A DNA stretch of 64,000 bases from Leptospira johnsonii (GTDB taxonomy: Bacteria; Spirochaetota; Leptospiria; Leptospirales; Leptospiraceae): NCBI RefSeq assembly GCF_003112675.1, contig NZ_BFAY01000001.1, positions 100,398-164,397 on the forward strand. The letters are read 5' to 3'. Position 1 is the first letter of the stretch. Each line of letters opens with the position of its first letter. A program made the translations under genes and the position numbers. The notes under the pieces are model-generated. The model worked only from the letters and a program-made list of their open reading frames with translations. It searched no databases and had not been told where the DNA came from. Positions 9,253-17,299 of this stretch are shown here, one piece after another.

Positions 9253-9570
9253 ATGATATATAGAACGCTCATTATTTTGCTATTGGCTGCGGTTACTATT
9301 ATGCCTGGGATAGCTTGTTCTTGGATGGACGATGTTCCGATCCTTACCTGGTTTGTAGAAGACGACGAGGAAGAAAGAAAAGAATTTCACGATCTATTGG
9401 TTTTGATCGCGATCGCTTCAAACAACGGACATAACGGACCGCTAACAGCCCAAAGCTTAGAAGTAAAAACAAAAATCCATTCTTTGTCGGATACCAGTCG
9501 CGCATTATTTTGTACTTTGTTGCAGACTAAAGATCCTTCTCAATTTAAAGAGTATTGTTTAAACCCTTAA
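9253..9570 (+). CDS. Small lipoprotein of unknown function
   Basis: The 105-residue product has a hydrophobic signal (TLIILLLAAVTIM) ending in the lipobox PGIAC, so the mature protein would be lipidated at C22. A highly acidic stretch (EDDEEERKEF) is followed by a hydrophobic segment LLVLIAIA and a C-terminal pair of cysteines spaced by 14 residues (FCTLL, then EYCLNP). The same layout recurs in the small lipoprotein at 11757-12080, on the other side of the lipase-like locus, suggesting divergent paralogues. The function is unknown. Confidence 0.7.
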   Translation: MIYRTLIILLLAAVTIMPGIACSWMDDVPILTWFVEDDEEERKEFHDLLVLIAIASNNGHNGPLTAQSLEVKTKIHSLSDTSRALFCTLLQTKDPSQFKEYCLNP

Positions 9571-9586
9571 ATTTATTAATCTAGTT

Positions 9587-9648
9587 AACTTGGCGGACTT
9601 TGTGTAAGGAAAATTGTAGATGCAATTTTTGCTCAAAGCCGCTAAGTT
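9587..9648. repeat. Nested inverted repeat between lipoprotein genes
   Basis: AACTTGGCGGACTTTG (9587-9602) is inverted with one bulge and one mismatch as CAAAGCCGCTAAGTT (9634-9648). Inside it AAAATTG-TAGATG-CAATTTT (9610-9629) forms a second perfect stem. The outer arms share the GCAAAG/CTTTGC rhythm of the elements at 2911 and 4786. Confidence 0.5.
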
Positions 9649-9663
9649 GAGAAGATCACTCTT

Positions 9664-10392
9664 ATGATCCAAAGATCTTCCGTAAATTTTCTAATCTGCA
9701 ACCGTAAGACAATTTATACGATTCTATCTGTCGTATTTTTATTACAATGCGGGACCACTTATTCCACTATCACATATTCCAAATACGAACAGATCCGTGC
9801 AGTTCGTGAAAACGCAATATCTTCCGAAAATTTAAGCCTGATCACCACTCGATTCTTAAAAAGTAACGATCTATACGAAAAATACCAGGAGGCTCCCAGA
9901 GTAGTCATCTACGATTTGGATAATAGATTGGTAGCATTGAAAACAAGAGAACTTGCGTATTATCTCTCCGAGTTATGTTATCAAGTCGGATCCGAACTGG
10001 ATCTAGACGATCCAATGTTTGCGAGAATGTTCGCTTCTTCTTTGGTATATTCTTTTACGTATTTATTCGATAAAAAGGCGATCCCTGCCGCAGATCCATT
10101 TTCCATGGAGTTTAGATTCGCATTAGAAACATATAATAGGTCCCTTGCCCAATTAGTTCGGTTTGCCAAAAGGAATCGAAAACTTGCTAATCTAACAGAT
10201 CTAAATCTTCCGCTTATTAGAGGTGCGCTCTCCATGACCAGGGCGGAAGTGGAAACCGCCTGGACTCCCAAAAATTTCCTGGAAATAGAAGTAGCCTACG
10301 ATTATAAAAACGAAGGATTTTTCAACCAGATCAGTAAATTCGGGATAAACACCTCTTATCCTGATCCGCAAACATCCGGAAAAAGAACCTGA
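9664..10392 (+). CDS. N-terminal part of a frameshifted lipase-like lipoprotein
   Basis: This 242-residue frame has a signal segment TIYTILSVVFLLQC with C29 as the likely lipidated residue, followed by a mostly helical domain with no catalytic motif. It stops right after a run of five A residues at 10380-10384. The next frame continues without interruption into an alpha/beta hydrolase; removing one A would join ...QTSGK to EPEERRKYEF and give one protein of about 633 residues. I therefore read this as the first part of a single gene broken by a one-base insertion, either real or a sequencing error. By itself it would be a lipoprotein domain of unknown function. Confidence 0.6.
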   Translation: MIQRSSVNFLICNRKTIYTILSVVFLLQCGTTYSTITYSKYEQIRAVRENAISSENLSLITTRFLKSNDLYEKYQEAPRVVIYDLDNRLVALKTRELAYYLSELCYQVGSELDLDDPMFARMFASSLVYSFTYLFDKKAIPAADPFSMEFRFALETYNRSLAQLVRFAKRNRKLANLTDLNLPLIRGALSMTRAEVETAWTPKNFLEIEVAYDYKNEGFFNQISKFGINTSYPDPQTSGKRT

Positions 10393-10414
10393 AGAAAGAA
10401 GAAAATACGAATTC

Positions 10415-11566
10415 GTGGCCGGAGTGGGCCAAGCAAATCCAGGGACTGCTCTCCTGACGCTGGAAGAATCTTATTTAGAAAATCGTAATTTAACTCTAAA
10501 AGCAGTTATGCATCTGTATGATCCGGTCCATAGAGACAGGGTCCAATTTTCTGGATTGGATTTGCCAATGGAAAGCGACACTACAACTCCGTTGGCGTAT
10601 ATGTTATCAGGAGCAGAAAAGAGGGACGGATTTTTCGCAAAATTTGACGGAGAGGTAGCCTTGGAAAGAAAGGGGCTCTATCTAGTGTATCCTTACAGAA
10701 AGGGAAAGATCCCTGTGGTATTTGTACACGGACTTGCTTCTTCTCCTTTTATTTGGTTCCCAATGATCAACGAACTTTTAGCGGATCCTAAGATTAAGGA
10801 CAACTACCAGTTCTGGGTATATTGGTATCCAACAGGAAATCCGATCACTATCTCAGCAGCTGACTTTAGAGACACACTCCGAGACTTACGAAAAACTTAT
10901 GATCCTAAGGAAGCGGATTCTTCTTTCGACAAGATGATGATCGTGGGTCACAGTATGGGAGGACTTCTTTCCAAGCTGATGGTGACCATAAGTAAAAAAG
11001 AAGATTGGATGAAGGCTGCAAATGTTTCTCCTGAAAAATTCGATTCCCTCAACTCAGAATCTAAAGAAGAAGTAAAACGAGTTTTCGATTTCAAACCATT
11101 ACCTTTTGTGAAAAGAGTCGTTTTTATTGCTACGCCGCATAGGGGTTCTAATCTGGCCGAAGGATTTTTAGCTTCTATCGCAAGGATCTTATTTGTGCTT
11201 CCTAAAGGTGCACTTCACAATGTAGGAAAGGTTTATAAGTTTTTAACTTCCGACTCGGAGGAAGAATCCATTCTTCCGGAAACCTACGGAGTGGACGGGC
11301 TTTCTCCCAATAGTCTGTTCATGAAGGTCACGGGAGAGTTGAAGCCCGAAATTCCGTTCCATTCTATTATAGGGAATTCTAAGTTCAGAGACTTAGAATG
11401 GATCAACGATTCAGTGGTATCCTATGATAGTTCTCACTTAGACGGAGCGGAGTCCGAACTTCTAATCGATTCGGATCATTCTGTCCAAGATCATATGCCT
11501 ACTATTCTGGAGATCAAAAGGATCCTCTGGGAACATTCCGGAATAAAATATTTTATTTCCAAATAA
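10415..11566 (+). CDS. Alpha/beta hydrolase (lipase-like), C-terminal part of the frameshifted gene
   Basis: This is a predicted serine esterase or lipase domain. The strand-turn VVFVHGLASSPFIWFPM (oxyanion region), the nucleophile elbow IVGHSMGG, the post-nucleophile strand VVFIATPHRGS and a C-terminal DSDHSVQDH with a likely catalytic His are all present. The frame is open upstream of the nominal GTG (10415) and reads KEPEERRKYEFVAGVGQANP, so it has no start of its own and no ribosome binding site. It is in the +1 frame relative to 9664-10392. With that upstream part it would be an exported lipoprotein hydrolase acting on envelope or host lipids or esters. The substrate is unknown. Confidence 0.7.
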   Translation: MAGVGQANPGTALLTLEESYLENRNLTLKAVMHLYDPVHRDRVQFSGLDLPMESDTTTPLAYMLSGAEKRDGFFAKFDGEVALERKGLYLVYPYRKGKIPVVFVHGLASSPFIWFPMINELLADPKIKDNYQFWVYWYPTGNPITISAADFRDTLRDLRKTYDPKEADSSFDKMMIVGHSMGGLLSKLMVTISKKEDWMKAANVSPEKFDSLNSESKEEVKRVFDFKPLPFVKRVVFIATPHRGSNLAEGFLASIARILFVLPKGALHNVGKVYKFLTSDSEEESILPETYGVDGLSPNSLFMKVTGELKPEIPFHSIIGNSKFRDLEWINDSVVSYDSSHLDGAESELLIDSDHSVQDHMPTILEIKRILWEHSGIKYFISK

Positions 11567-11756
11567 TATTATAGTAATATAATATACATAAAAATTCATC
11601 CCTCCCTTTCTATTCAATTCGAGTATTCAAAATGGTATATAATGAAAAGTTTATATTAAATTTGGGATAAAAATATTTTTAGAAAAAATTCGCAAATAGA
11701 TTTACTTCGAATGTATGCCTGTTTTTCATTCGAAAAAAAATATGAGAGATTTTTCT

Positions 11757-12080
11757 ATGTTTAAGATTTTTGTGTCTGTATTGTTGGTGCTAAGTATTAG
11801 CTTTATTAATACTTCTTGTTCTGATGTCGAGGATCTGAATCCGTTTAGTACCGAAGATGAGCAGGATAAAGCGTTTGAGCAATTCCTGATCCTTTGGGCT
11901 CTTACCTATGCGGCAGCAAGCACTCCTCCTCCGTGGTGGAATCCGACGTCAGCTTCTTCGGTAGATTTAGGACAAGCAAAGGCAGAATGGGATAAGTTGG
12001 ATCCTGTTAAAAAAGCAGAAGCTTGTGCGATTGCATTTGCCAGCGGAGAGAAACCTCCTGCGGAGCTTTGCGCGAAATAG
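11757..12080 (+). CDS. Small lipoprotein of unknown function
   Basis: The preferred start (MFKIFVSVLLVL) has GAGAG eight bases upstream; an in-frame ATG at 11715 would add 14 polar residues ahead of the signal. The hydrophobic segment ends in the lipobox INTSC. The mature part is acidic (CSDVEDLNPFSTEDEQDKAF), then hydrophobic (FLILWALTYAAA), then Pro/Trp-rich, and ends with two cysteines (EACAIAF, then ELCAK). This mirrors the lipoprotein at 9253-9570. The sequence upstream (11567-11756) is very AT-rich and probably carries its promoter. The function is unknown. Confidence 0.65.
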   Translation: MFKIFVSVLLVLSISFINTSCSDVEDLNPFSTEDEQDKAFEQFLILWALTYAAASTPPPWWNPTSASSVDLGQAKAEWDKLDPVKKAEACAIAFASGEKPPAELCAK

Positions 12081-12149
12081 AAAGCGAATTAACTCGGATC
12101 GGCAGCGTGATGGAAATTCCTTGGTCAGCACGCTGTCGATCTTTTCTTT

Positions 12150-12788
12150 TTAAGAATTCATTCCTTTCCAAAGCCAGTCGAATGATTCGGAAAGGACCTG
12201 ATCTAATTCTCCCTCTAGGAGCCAAAAATTTTTGTTTAAGAAGGCTTCTTTTACTTCTTTGGGAGGATTATGGTGCTGCCAAAGCATCAAACCTAAGAAA
12301 TAAAAACGTAATATAAATTTTCTGGCATTCGAGATCGTAAGCCCAGTCTCTCTGGAAAGCCAGACTCTTGCCAGTTCATCCATTCCGTCGGAAGTGTTCT
12401 TTTTGAATTCGTATAAAAATTTTTGGTCCACATTACTTTCTAAAATTCCAGGAATGATCAGACCTACGAACATGAAAATTTCATTTTGGGAAAACTGAAG
12501 AATGATCTTCTCCTTTAGCTTGGATAAAGAATATTCAGGGCCTTGCAAAAGTTCCGCAAGTTCCTTAAAAAAGGATTCTGTTTCTTGTAAATGAAGTGTG
12601 AGAAAAATTTCTTCCCTTGTTTTGAAATAAAAATAGATTACACCCTTTGTGACTCCCGCGGCTTCCGCGATCTCCTGGGTGCTGGGAAGGGGATGTTTTT
12701 GTTTCGCCAGAAGTCCCCGTAAAGCAGCCACTATAGACTGCTTGCGGATTTCCTTTTCTTCCGGTCTTCTGGCTCTTTTTTTATCCAC
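12150..12788 (-). CDS. TetR-family transcriptional regulator
   Basis: This is a one-component repressor of about 212 residues. The N-terminal HTH is clear: PSTQEIAEAAGVTKGVIYFYFKTREEIFLTL, followed by a helical ligand-binding domain with aromatic residues. The GTG at 12788 (VDKKRARRPEEKE) puts the start 10 bases after the upstream gene ends. An ATG at 12827 would instead overlap that gene by 29 bases and add a Cys-rich leader, which seems less likely. It lies directly downstream of the reductase gene on the same strand, so it probably controls that operon, including itself, through the repeats at 13816-13859. Confidence 0.85.
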   Translation of the reverse strand: MDKKRARRPEEKEIRKQSIVAALRGLLAKQKHPLPSTQEIAEAAGVTKGVIYFYFKTREEIFLTLHLQETESFFKELAELLQGPEYSLSKLKEKIILQFSQNEIFMFVGLIIPGILESNVDQKFLYEFKKNTSDGMDELARVWLSRETGLTISNARKFILRFYFLGLMLWQHHNPPKEVKEAFLNKNFWLLEGELDQVLSESFDWLWKGMNS

Positions 12789-12798
12789 TCTCAGGAAA

Positions 12799-13800
12799 CT
12801 ATACCGCAGTGGACAACATCCAGTCAACTGTCTCTTGCAGGGATTTTCGGACAGGTATAGGTTTCCATTGGAATTCCTTCGCCAATCGATCCGAATTATA
12901 TTCTTGTTTTCTTTGCAGATAGTCTTGCACTATCTCCGAGTTGATCTGTCTATCCAAACCTGTGACTGCATGTTTTAATGCATCCAAATAAGGCATAACT
13001 CGAACAATGAAGGAAGGAAGTTCTTTGCCAGTTGTTTTTGCTTTTGGATGGATCTCCTTTACTAGTCTGCAAACTTGAGAAACGGAAAGAGTCTCACCAG
13101 TTGCAATATATCGTCCTTGCGCAGAAGGATTTTCATACGCCAAGATATGCGCCATCGCGACATCTCTCACATCCACGTAAGAAAAAGTCATCTTAGGTGC
13201 GAATGGAAGTTGTCCTTTTAGAATGTCCTGAATAAGTTTCAAAGAGGAAGTAGGTTGAGTGAACTGAGGACCCAGAATAGTTCCAGGCAGAACGGTCACC
13301 AGATTCAAACCTAATTTTTTAGAAAGTTCCCAGGCCAATTTTTCTGATTGGGTTTTGGAGATCGCATAAGGTTCTTTCGCAGAATCGTTCCAAGTGGATT
13401 CGTTCAGAGGAGTTTCGCCTTCGGCGATTGTTCCCACTGCGGCGATACTAGAAGTATATACGATCTTTTTGATCCCTGCCTTATGGGCCTCTTCCAGAAT
13501 ATTCCTAGTTCCGTTGATATTCGGCTCCACCACTTCTTTCTGAGGATCTTTAGCAGTCAGATTGAATGCCGCTGCCACTTGGAAGAGTCCATCTTGTCCT
13601 TGAAGAGCCTTGCGAAGAGATTCTCTGTCTCCCAAATCCGCAGATACCAATTTTACTCCTAACTTTTTCAAGTTGGCCGTCTTCTTTGCATCGTTCGCAT
13701 CTCGAACCGCAGCCGTTACCTCATAACCTCTTTCCTGAAGAAGTTTTACTAAAGAAAAACCCAAGTGCCCACTCGCACCGGTTACTAATACTTTTTGCAT
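12799..13800 (-). CDS. NAD(P)-dependent epimerase/dihydroflavonol-4-reductase-like protein
   Basis: This is a 333-residue extended short-chain dehydrogenase. The Rossmann motif is at the very start (VLVTGASGHLGFSLVKLLQE, G8/G11/G14). The active-site pattern has YTSS (about 117-120) and the YxxxK pair in YAISKTQSEKLA (about 147-158). The PGTILGP segment is typical of the dihydroflavonol reductase/cinnamoyl-CoA reductase subgroup. It should reduce a carbonyl on a small hydrophobic substrate with NADPH; the actual substrate is unknown. It is first in an operon with a TetR repressor. A GAGGTAGGA ribosome binding site precedes the ATG. Confidence 0.85.
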   Translation of the reverse strand: MQKVLVTGASGHLGFSLVKLLQERGYEVTAAVRDANDAKKTANLKKLGVKLVSADLGDRESLRKALQGQDGLFQVAAAFNLTAKDPQKEVVEPNINGTRNILEEAHKAGIKKIVYTSSIAAVGTIAEGETPLNESTWNDSAKEPYAISKTQSEKLAWELSKKLGLNLVTVLPGTILGPQFTQPTSSLKLIQDILKGQLPFAPKMTFSYVDVRDVAMAHILAYENPSAQGRYIATGETLSVSQVCRLVKEIHPKAKTTGKELPSFIVRVMPYLDALKHAVTGLDRQINSEIVQDYLQRKQEYNSDRLAKEFQWKPIPVRKSLQETVDWMLSTAV

Positions 13801-13815
13801 GAGTTCCTACCTCGC

Positions 13816-13859
13816 TAATTAATATACTATTGGACTATAAATAATATACTAATAGTCAA
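13816..13859 (-). promoter_or_regulatory. Candidate TetR operator and promoter region
   Basis: Two direct copies of an AT-rich box lie 22 bp apart: TAATTAATATACTATT (13816-13831) and TAAATAATATACTAAT (13838-13853). An inverted pair TTGGACTAT (13830-13838) / ATAGTCAA (13852-13859) overlaps them. On the minus strand ATAGTCAA reads TTGACTAT, a good -35 box. The position directly ahead of the reductase-TetR operon fits repression by the TetR protein. Confidence 0.5.
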
Positions 13860-13950
13860 TTATTTTTTAGAAATAGATTCGTGTGTAAAGGTTTGATGAA
13901 ATTTGATCCTGTCATATTGGCTTGTTTTTGTGCGGGTTGGAAGAAGAGGT

Positions 13951-15051
13951 TTACGGCTTAGAAGTCCCTTTCTGTTTTCTATACAACGCCGGTGACATCC
14001 CCATAAACTTTACGAACTGAGAATGAAAGGTGGATTTGGAATTAAAACCGACAGCAAATGCAATATCCAATACTGAACTATCTGCTTCTTCGGTCAGGCG
14101 TTTACAAGCTTCTTGCACTCTATATCGATTGATGAGTTCGTAAAAATTCATTTTATGAACTTCGTTTAAGTATCTGGAAGTTTGGTGTAAATTCAGCCCC
14201 AGTTCGGCTGCCAAGTCTACAAGTCTTAGTTCACTATCCCTGTATAAATTTTTGATCTCTAAGAGTTCTTTAAGTTTGGAGTTCGCTGTTTCTATTTCTT
14301 TGGAGAGAAGTGGAGTGTTTTGATATTTTGCACTTTGGATGACTTCGCTGATCTCACTAAAAAATCCGGGATGTCTTTCTCTGACCAAGAATAATAGGAG
14401 CACCATGATGCAAATAAGAGAAGCTCCCATGTCGAATAAATATTTGTTCTTTAGGAAGTAGGCTGTTCCTATCAGACTGTTTGCGAATACAGGTAAAAGT
14501 AGTACCAGCCATACTAATTTTAATTCGTATATTTCGTATCTTCTGCTGACCTTATGGTAGAGATAGAGGCAGAATAGGGAATATACAGAAACCTGGATGC
14601 TTGCGATAAAACTTCCTAAATGAGCCCAGTCGAGTCTGAATTCTTTGGCTCCTTGTATTACCTGGGCTTTTAGTTCCGAACTATCTTGCGAAAAGAAAAT
14701 ACATTCGAAAACGGTAAACAGTAGAACGGGAGAAAAATGTAGCGCGTAGCGGAGGGCCTTTTCTTTCGGACTTTCTTCTTCGGTTTCTAAGAATGAACGA
14801 ATGTAGGTGTAGATCAGCGGGCCTACGGAAATTACGCTGGTATGTAGGAATATGAATAGATAAGGAAATTCTAATAGATCATCCTGTAGATACCAAGAAT
14901 ACCTAAGTAGAATAGTCCCTGTCAGGATCATGATGATTACCAGGATCCGATTTCCAGAACCCGGACGGATGATTTCCAAATAGGAGTATAGAAATGCGGC
15001 TCCGGTGCCGAACTGTAGGAATTTCAGGAAAAATATATGTAGGTATTCCAT
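13951..15051 (-). CDS. AraC-family regulator with N-terminal membrane domain
   Basis: A predicted polytopic membrane sensor region (about seven hydrophobic segments over the first 230 residues) is followed by a charged linker and a C-terminal AraC-type double HTH of about 100 residues. The HTH includes LAAELGLNLHQTSRYLNEVH and the signature DIAFAVGFNSKSTFHSQFVKFMGMSPALYRKQ. The first well-placed ATG (MEYLHIFFLKF) is used; in-frame ATG and TTG codons upstream would extend it by 13 to 18 residues. Such membrane-bound AraC proteins are frequent in Leptospira and Bacteroidetes-type genomes; the ligand and targets are unknown. A second one is at 57694-58746. It is upstream of the reductase operon on the same strand, but is separated from it by 150 bases. 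Confidence 0.85.
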   Translation of the reverse strand: MEYLHIFFLKFLQFGTGAAFLYSYLEIIRPGSGNRILVIIMILTGTILLRYSWYLQDDLLEFPYLFIFLHTSVISVGPLIYTYIRSFLETEEESPKEKALRYALHFSPVLLFTVFECIFFSQDSSELKAQVIQGAKEFRLDWAHLGSFIASIQVSVYSLFCLYLYHKVSRRYEIYELKLVWLVLLLPVFANSLIGTAYFLKNKYLFDMGASLICIMVLLLFLVRERHPGFFSEISEVIQSAKYQNTPLLSKEIETANSKLKELLEIKNLYRDSELRLVDLAAELGLNLHQTSRYLNEVHKMNFYELINRYRVQEACKRLTEEADSSVLDIAFAVGFNSKSTFHSQFVKFMGMSPALYRKQKGTSKP

Positions 15052-15501
15052 AGATTGGTTTTTTGGGCCGGATGCTATTTGATTTCTCATCCTATTTTCT
15101 GCCAAACAGATTTGAGAAGATCTGGCAAGCCAAATTATCTTTGGAATTTGTTGGAACTCCTACAAATTCCTTCCAGAAATACTCTTGAAAAAGTATGAAT
15201 TTTCTGATAGAGCGAAAAGAGTCGCACCAGGGTACCACCAACCGGCCCCCTTCCGCAGCGACAATAGAAGCGAGGAAACGACTCCGAAGGAAGTCGGTGG
15301 CCGAAAGGCCAAAAAGAGTCGCACCAGGGTACCACCAACCGGCCCCCACCCAAAGAGGGTGGGGAGAACTACTGCCAAATCGCCTGTAGGAGTTCCTACA
15401 CACGCTCGAAAACCCCTCTTGAAGGTCCGATCCGATAAGTTCGGCTATCCGAACCTATGGAGACGGTCGATCATCCAATTCAGATCTGTTATTATGCCTG
15501 C
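15052..15501. other. Repeat-filled intergenic region
   Basis: I see no credible gene in these 450 bases. From left to right they hold: the upstream region of the AraC gene; a 12-bp hairpin with one mismatch (GGAATTTGTTGG 15143-15154 with CCTACAAATTCC 15159-15170, AACT loop); two direct 36-bp repeats (15215-15250 and 15312-15347); and the perfect palindrome TGTAGGA-GT-TCCTACA (15385-15400). Open frames exist in several frames on both strands across the direct repeats, which is expected for GC-rich repeats lacking stop codons. Confidence 0.6.
15215..15347. repeat. Two 36-bp direct repeats
   Basis: Bases 15215-15250 and 15312-15347 are identical over 36 positions (start AAAAGAGTCGCACC, end CCAACCGGCCCCC), a period of 97 bp. 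Each copy contains a GGTACC core. The 61-bp spacer is different sequence. Only two copies are present here, so it is not a CRISPR. Its flanks look like a multi-copy Leptospira intergenic repeat, which I recall but cannot verify. Confidence 0.8.
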
Positions 15502-17250
15502 ATGAATTCGGAAACATATCCTCTAGCAGTATTACAACTCAAGGGTTCCCAAGAAGAGATGGGAAGACAATTCGGTGAGATCATGAATGCGATCGGGCAA
15601 TTTGAGCCGATCTTTGATTTTTATCCAGTGATGGCCCGCAATCTTTTACTAGGGAGTTTGCCTCGTAGCAATCGGAATTTTTTAGCGAAGGGAGCGACTT
15701 CTCTTCTGGTGAATTGGATGTCCAGAAGGATGAAGAAGCATAGGCCTTCCGAATTTTCAGCGAGAACGATTGCTGCCCTGACTGCGGCGGGCCGTTCTGC
15801 GAAATTGGAAAAGGAACTTTTTACTATGGATTCTTTTCAGAACTCTGTCGGGTTCTTGGGTGCGATCCAACTTCTTCCTGAGCTTGCGCATATGAGTCCG
15901 GGTAGAAACCCTCAAATGCTTCCTGCTTGTACGAGTGTGGCAGTCTGGGGAGAACAAAGTCAGGACGGTAAGTTATATCACGCTCGCAATTTCGATTTCC
16001 CCGGTGTGGAAGTTTGGGACAAACGTCCGATTGTCGTTTTTTGTACTCCTGAAAAAGGTTTACGTTATGGTTATATTGCATGTAGGGGTGCTGATGTTCC
16101 AGGGATCACCGCTTTTAATGAAGCTGGTCTGACCATTGCATTTCATACTCGCTTTCATAAAAAGATAGGCTTCAACGGTTTGGGTGTGATCGACTTCGGT
16201 CATAAGATCATTTCGGAAGCAAGATCTATCGAAGAAGCAGTAAGCATCGCTAAAAAGCATAAGATCAATTCTACTTGGGGGCTAATTGTCACTAATCATA
16301 AGGAGAAGGGCCCAAAGGCAGCGATTATCGAGACGAACTACGGGAATGTGGATGTGGTCTATCCTAATTTAGGAAAAGATCATATTGTGAATACGAATCA
16401 TTACCAAAGTGAGAAGTTACAGGATGGAGAGATTATGGCGGCTCCTGTTTTCTATCATCATTGTATCAGCCGTTTTGATAGGGCGGAGCAGCTTCTTTCT
16501 TCTCAAAAAAAGAAGGGAACCAGTGTTGTGGATCTTCAGAACCTTCTGAACGATACGATTGACTGTTCCAGTGGGGAAGTTCGTACCATGGGGTCTACAA
16601 TCCGCCAGATCACTTCCGTGAAATCAGTCGTGATGAGCGTAGAAGCCCGTAAAATTTTTGTCTCGGTGGGCACCGCTCCTACCGGTAGCGGTCCTTATAT
16701 GGAAATTCCTATGGCCTGGGGAGAGCCTGGTTATAAGGTCTTAGATCTTTCGGATGCTAAAAAAGTAAAAGGGAAGAAACTTCCTAAATCCAAGAATCCT
16801 ATGGTTGGTTCTGCGATCCAATATTATAAAAAAGCAATGCTTATCAATGACGACCCAGGTATGGGGGGAATCGATGATATTCTTGTGGAATTACAGAATG
16901 CGAATGCAGAATTTTCAGGCAAGGATCCTTCTATCCTATTCTTAGAAGCAATATTATATCTGGAAAAAGGGAATCTGAATAAGGCTTCGTTCTTACTGGA
17001 GCAAGCGGAAAGTTTGGAGACTTCTTCTTTCAGAAAGCAGCAAAGTGCATTGTGGCTGGCAAGGACTCAGTCCGTTTTGGGTAAACAAAAGATAGCAGAT
17101 CATTTCTATGATAAGATCAAAAATTCTAAAACGGAGTTTGCTACTCAAGTTTGGAAACAGAAAGCGTTTCAAGACAAGGGGAAATATTCCGCGAGAAAGT
17201 TGAGACAGGTGTCTCCGAATTTTATCATCGTAGAAGCGAACGAGTTGTAA
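15502..17250 (+). CDS. C45-type Ntn hydrolase/acyltransferase-like protein
   Basis: This protein has 582 residues from the ATG at 15502 (MNSETYPLAVLQLKG); an earlier in-frame ATG at 15457 would add 15 residues. The pattern matches peptidase family C45 and related acyl-CoA:6-APA acyltransferase/choloylglycine-type hydrolases. There is a nucleophile candidate Cys in LPACTSVAVWGE (about residue 143), then GKLYHARNFDFPG, GITAFNEAGLTIAFHTR and a late NTNHYQS segment. These enzymes cleave themselves before the Cys and then hydrolyse or transfer amide-linked acyl groups. No signal peptide is visible. The C-terminal 150 residues are helical and TPR-like. The substrate is unknown. A strong terminator follows. 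Confidence 0.75.
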   Translation: MNSETYPLAVLQLKGSQEEMGRQFGEIMNAIGQFEPIFDFYPVMARNLLLGSLPRSNRNFLAKGATSLLVNWMSRRMKKHRPSEFSARTIAALTAAGRSAKLEKELFTMDSFQNSVGFLGAIQLLPELAHMSPGRNPQMLPACTSVAVWGEQSQDGKLYHARNFDFPGVEVWDKRPIVVFCTPEKGLRYGYIACRGADVPGITAFNEAGLTIAFHTRFHKKIGFNGLGVIDFGHKIISEARSIEEAVSIAKKHKINSTWGLIVTNHKEKGPKAAIIETNYGNVDVVYPNLGKDHIVNTNHYQSEKLQDGEIMAAPVFYHHCISRFDRAEQLLSSQKKKGTSVVDLQNLLNDTIDCSSGEVRTMGSTIRQITSVKSVVMSVEARKIFVSVGTAPTGSGPYMEIPMAWGEPGYKVLDLSDAKKVKGKKLPKSKNPMVGSAIQYYKKAMLINDDPGMGGIDDILVELQNANAEFSGKDPSILFLEAILYLEKGNLNKASFLLEQAESLETSSFRKQQSALWLARTQSVLGKQKIADHFYDKIKNSKTEFATQVWKQKAFQDKGKYSARKLRQVSPNFIIVEANEL

Positions 17251-17253
17251 GAC

Positions 17254-17295
17254 GATAGACTTCTTCTTCGGTATTTCCCGAAGAAGAAGTCTATC
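17254..17295. terminator. Bidirectional terminator
   Basis: GATAGACTTCTTCTTCGG (17254-17271) is perfectly complementary over 18 bp to CCGAAGAAGAAGTCTATC (17278-17295), with a six-base TATTTC loop and TTATTT beyond. It lies between the convergent C45-type gene and DUF1566 lipoprotein gene and can serve both. Confidence 0.85.
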
Positions 17296-17299
17296 TTAT

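Noticed and set aside
12023..12316. 97-codon plus-strand frame overlapping the end of the small lipoprotein gene and the tetR gene
   Set aside because: It is in another frame of the lipoprotein and antisense to tetR, without a recognisable domain.
15215..15347. Possible CRISPR array from two 36-bp direct repeats
   Set aside because: There are only two copies, the spacer is 61 bp, no cas genes are nearby, and flanking sequence looks like a dispersed GC-rich element.
15092..15505. Overlapping open frames in several frames on both strands across the repeat region
   Set aside because: They exist because the repeat lacks stop codons. None has a ribosome binding site, and all frames are equally open.
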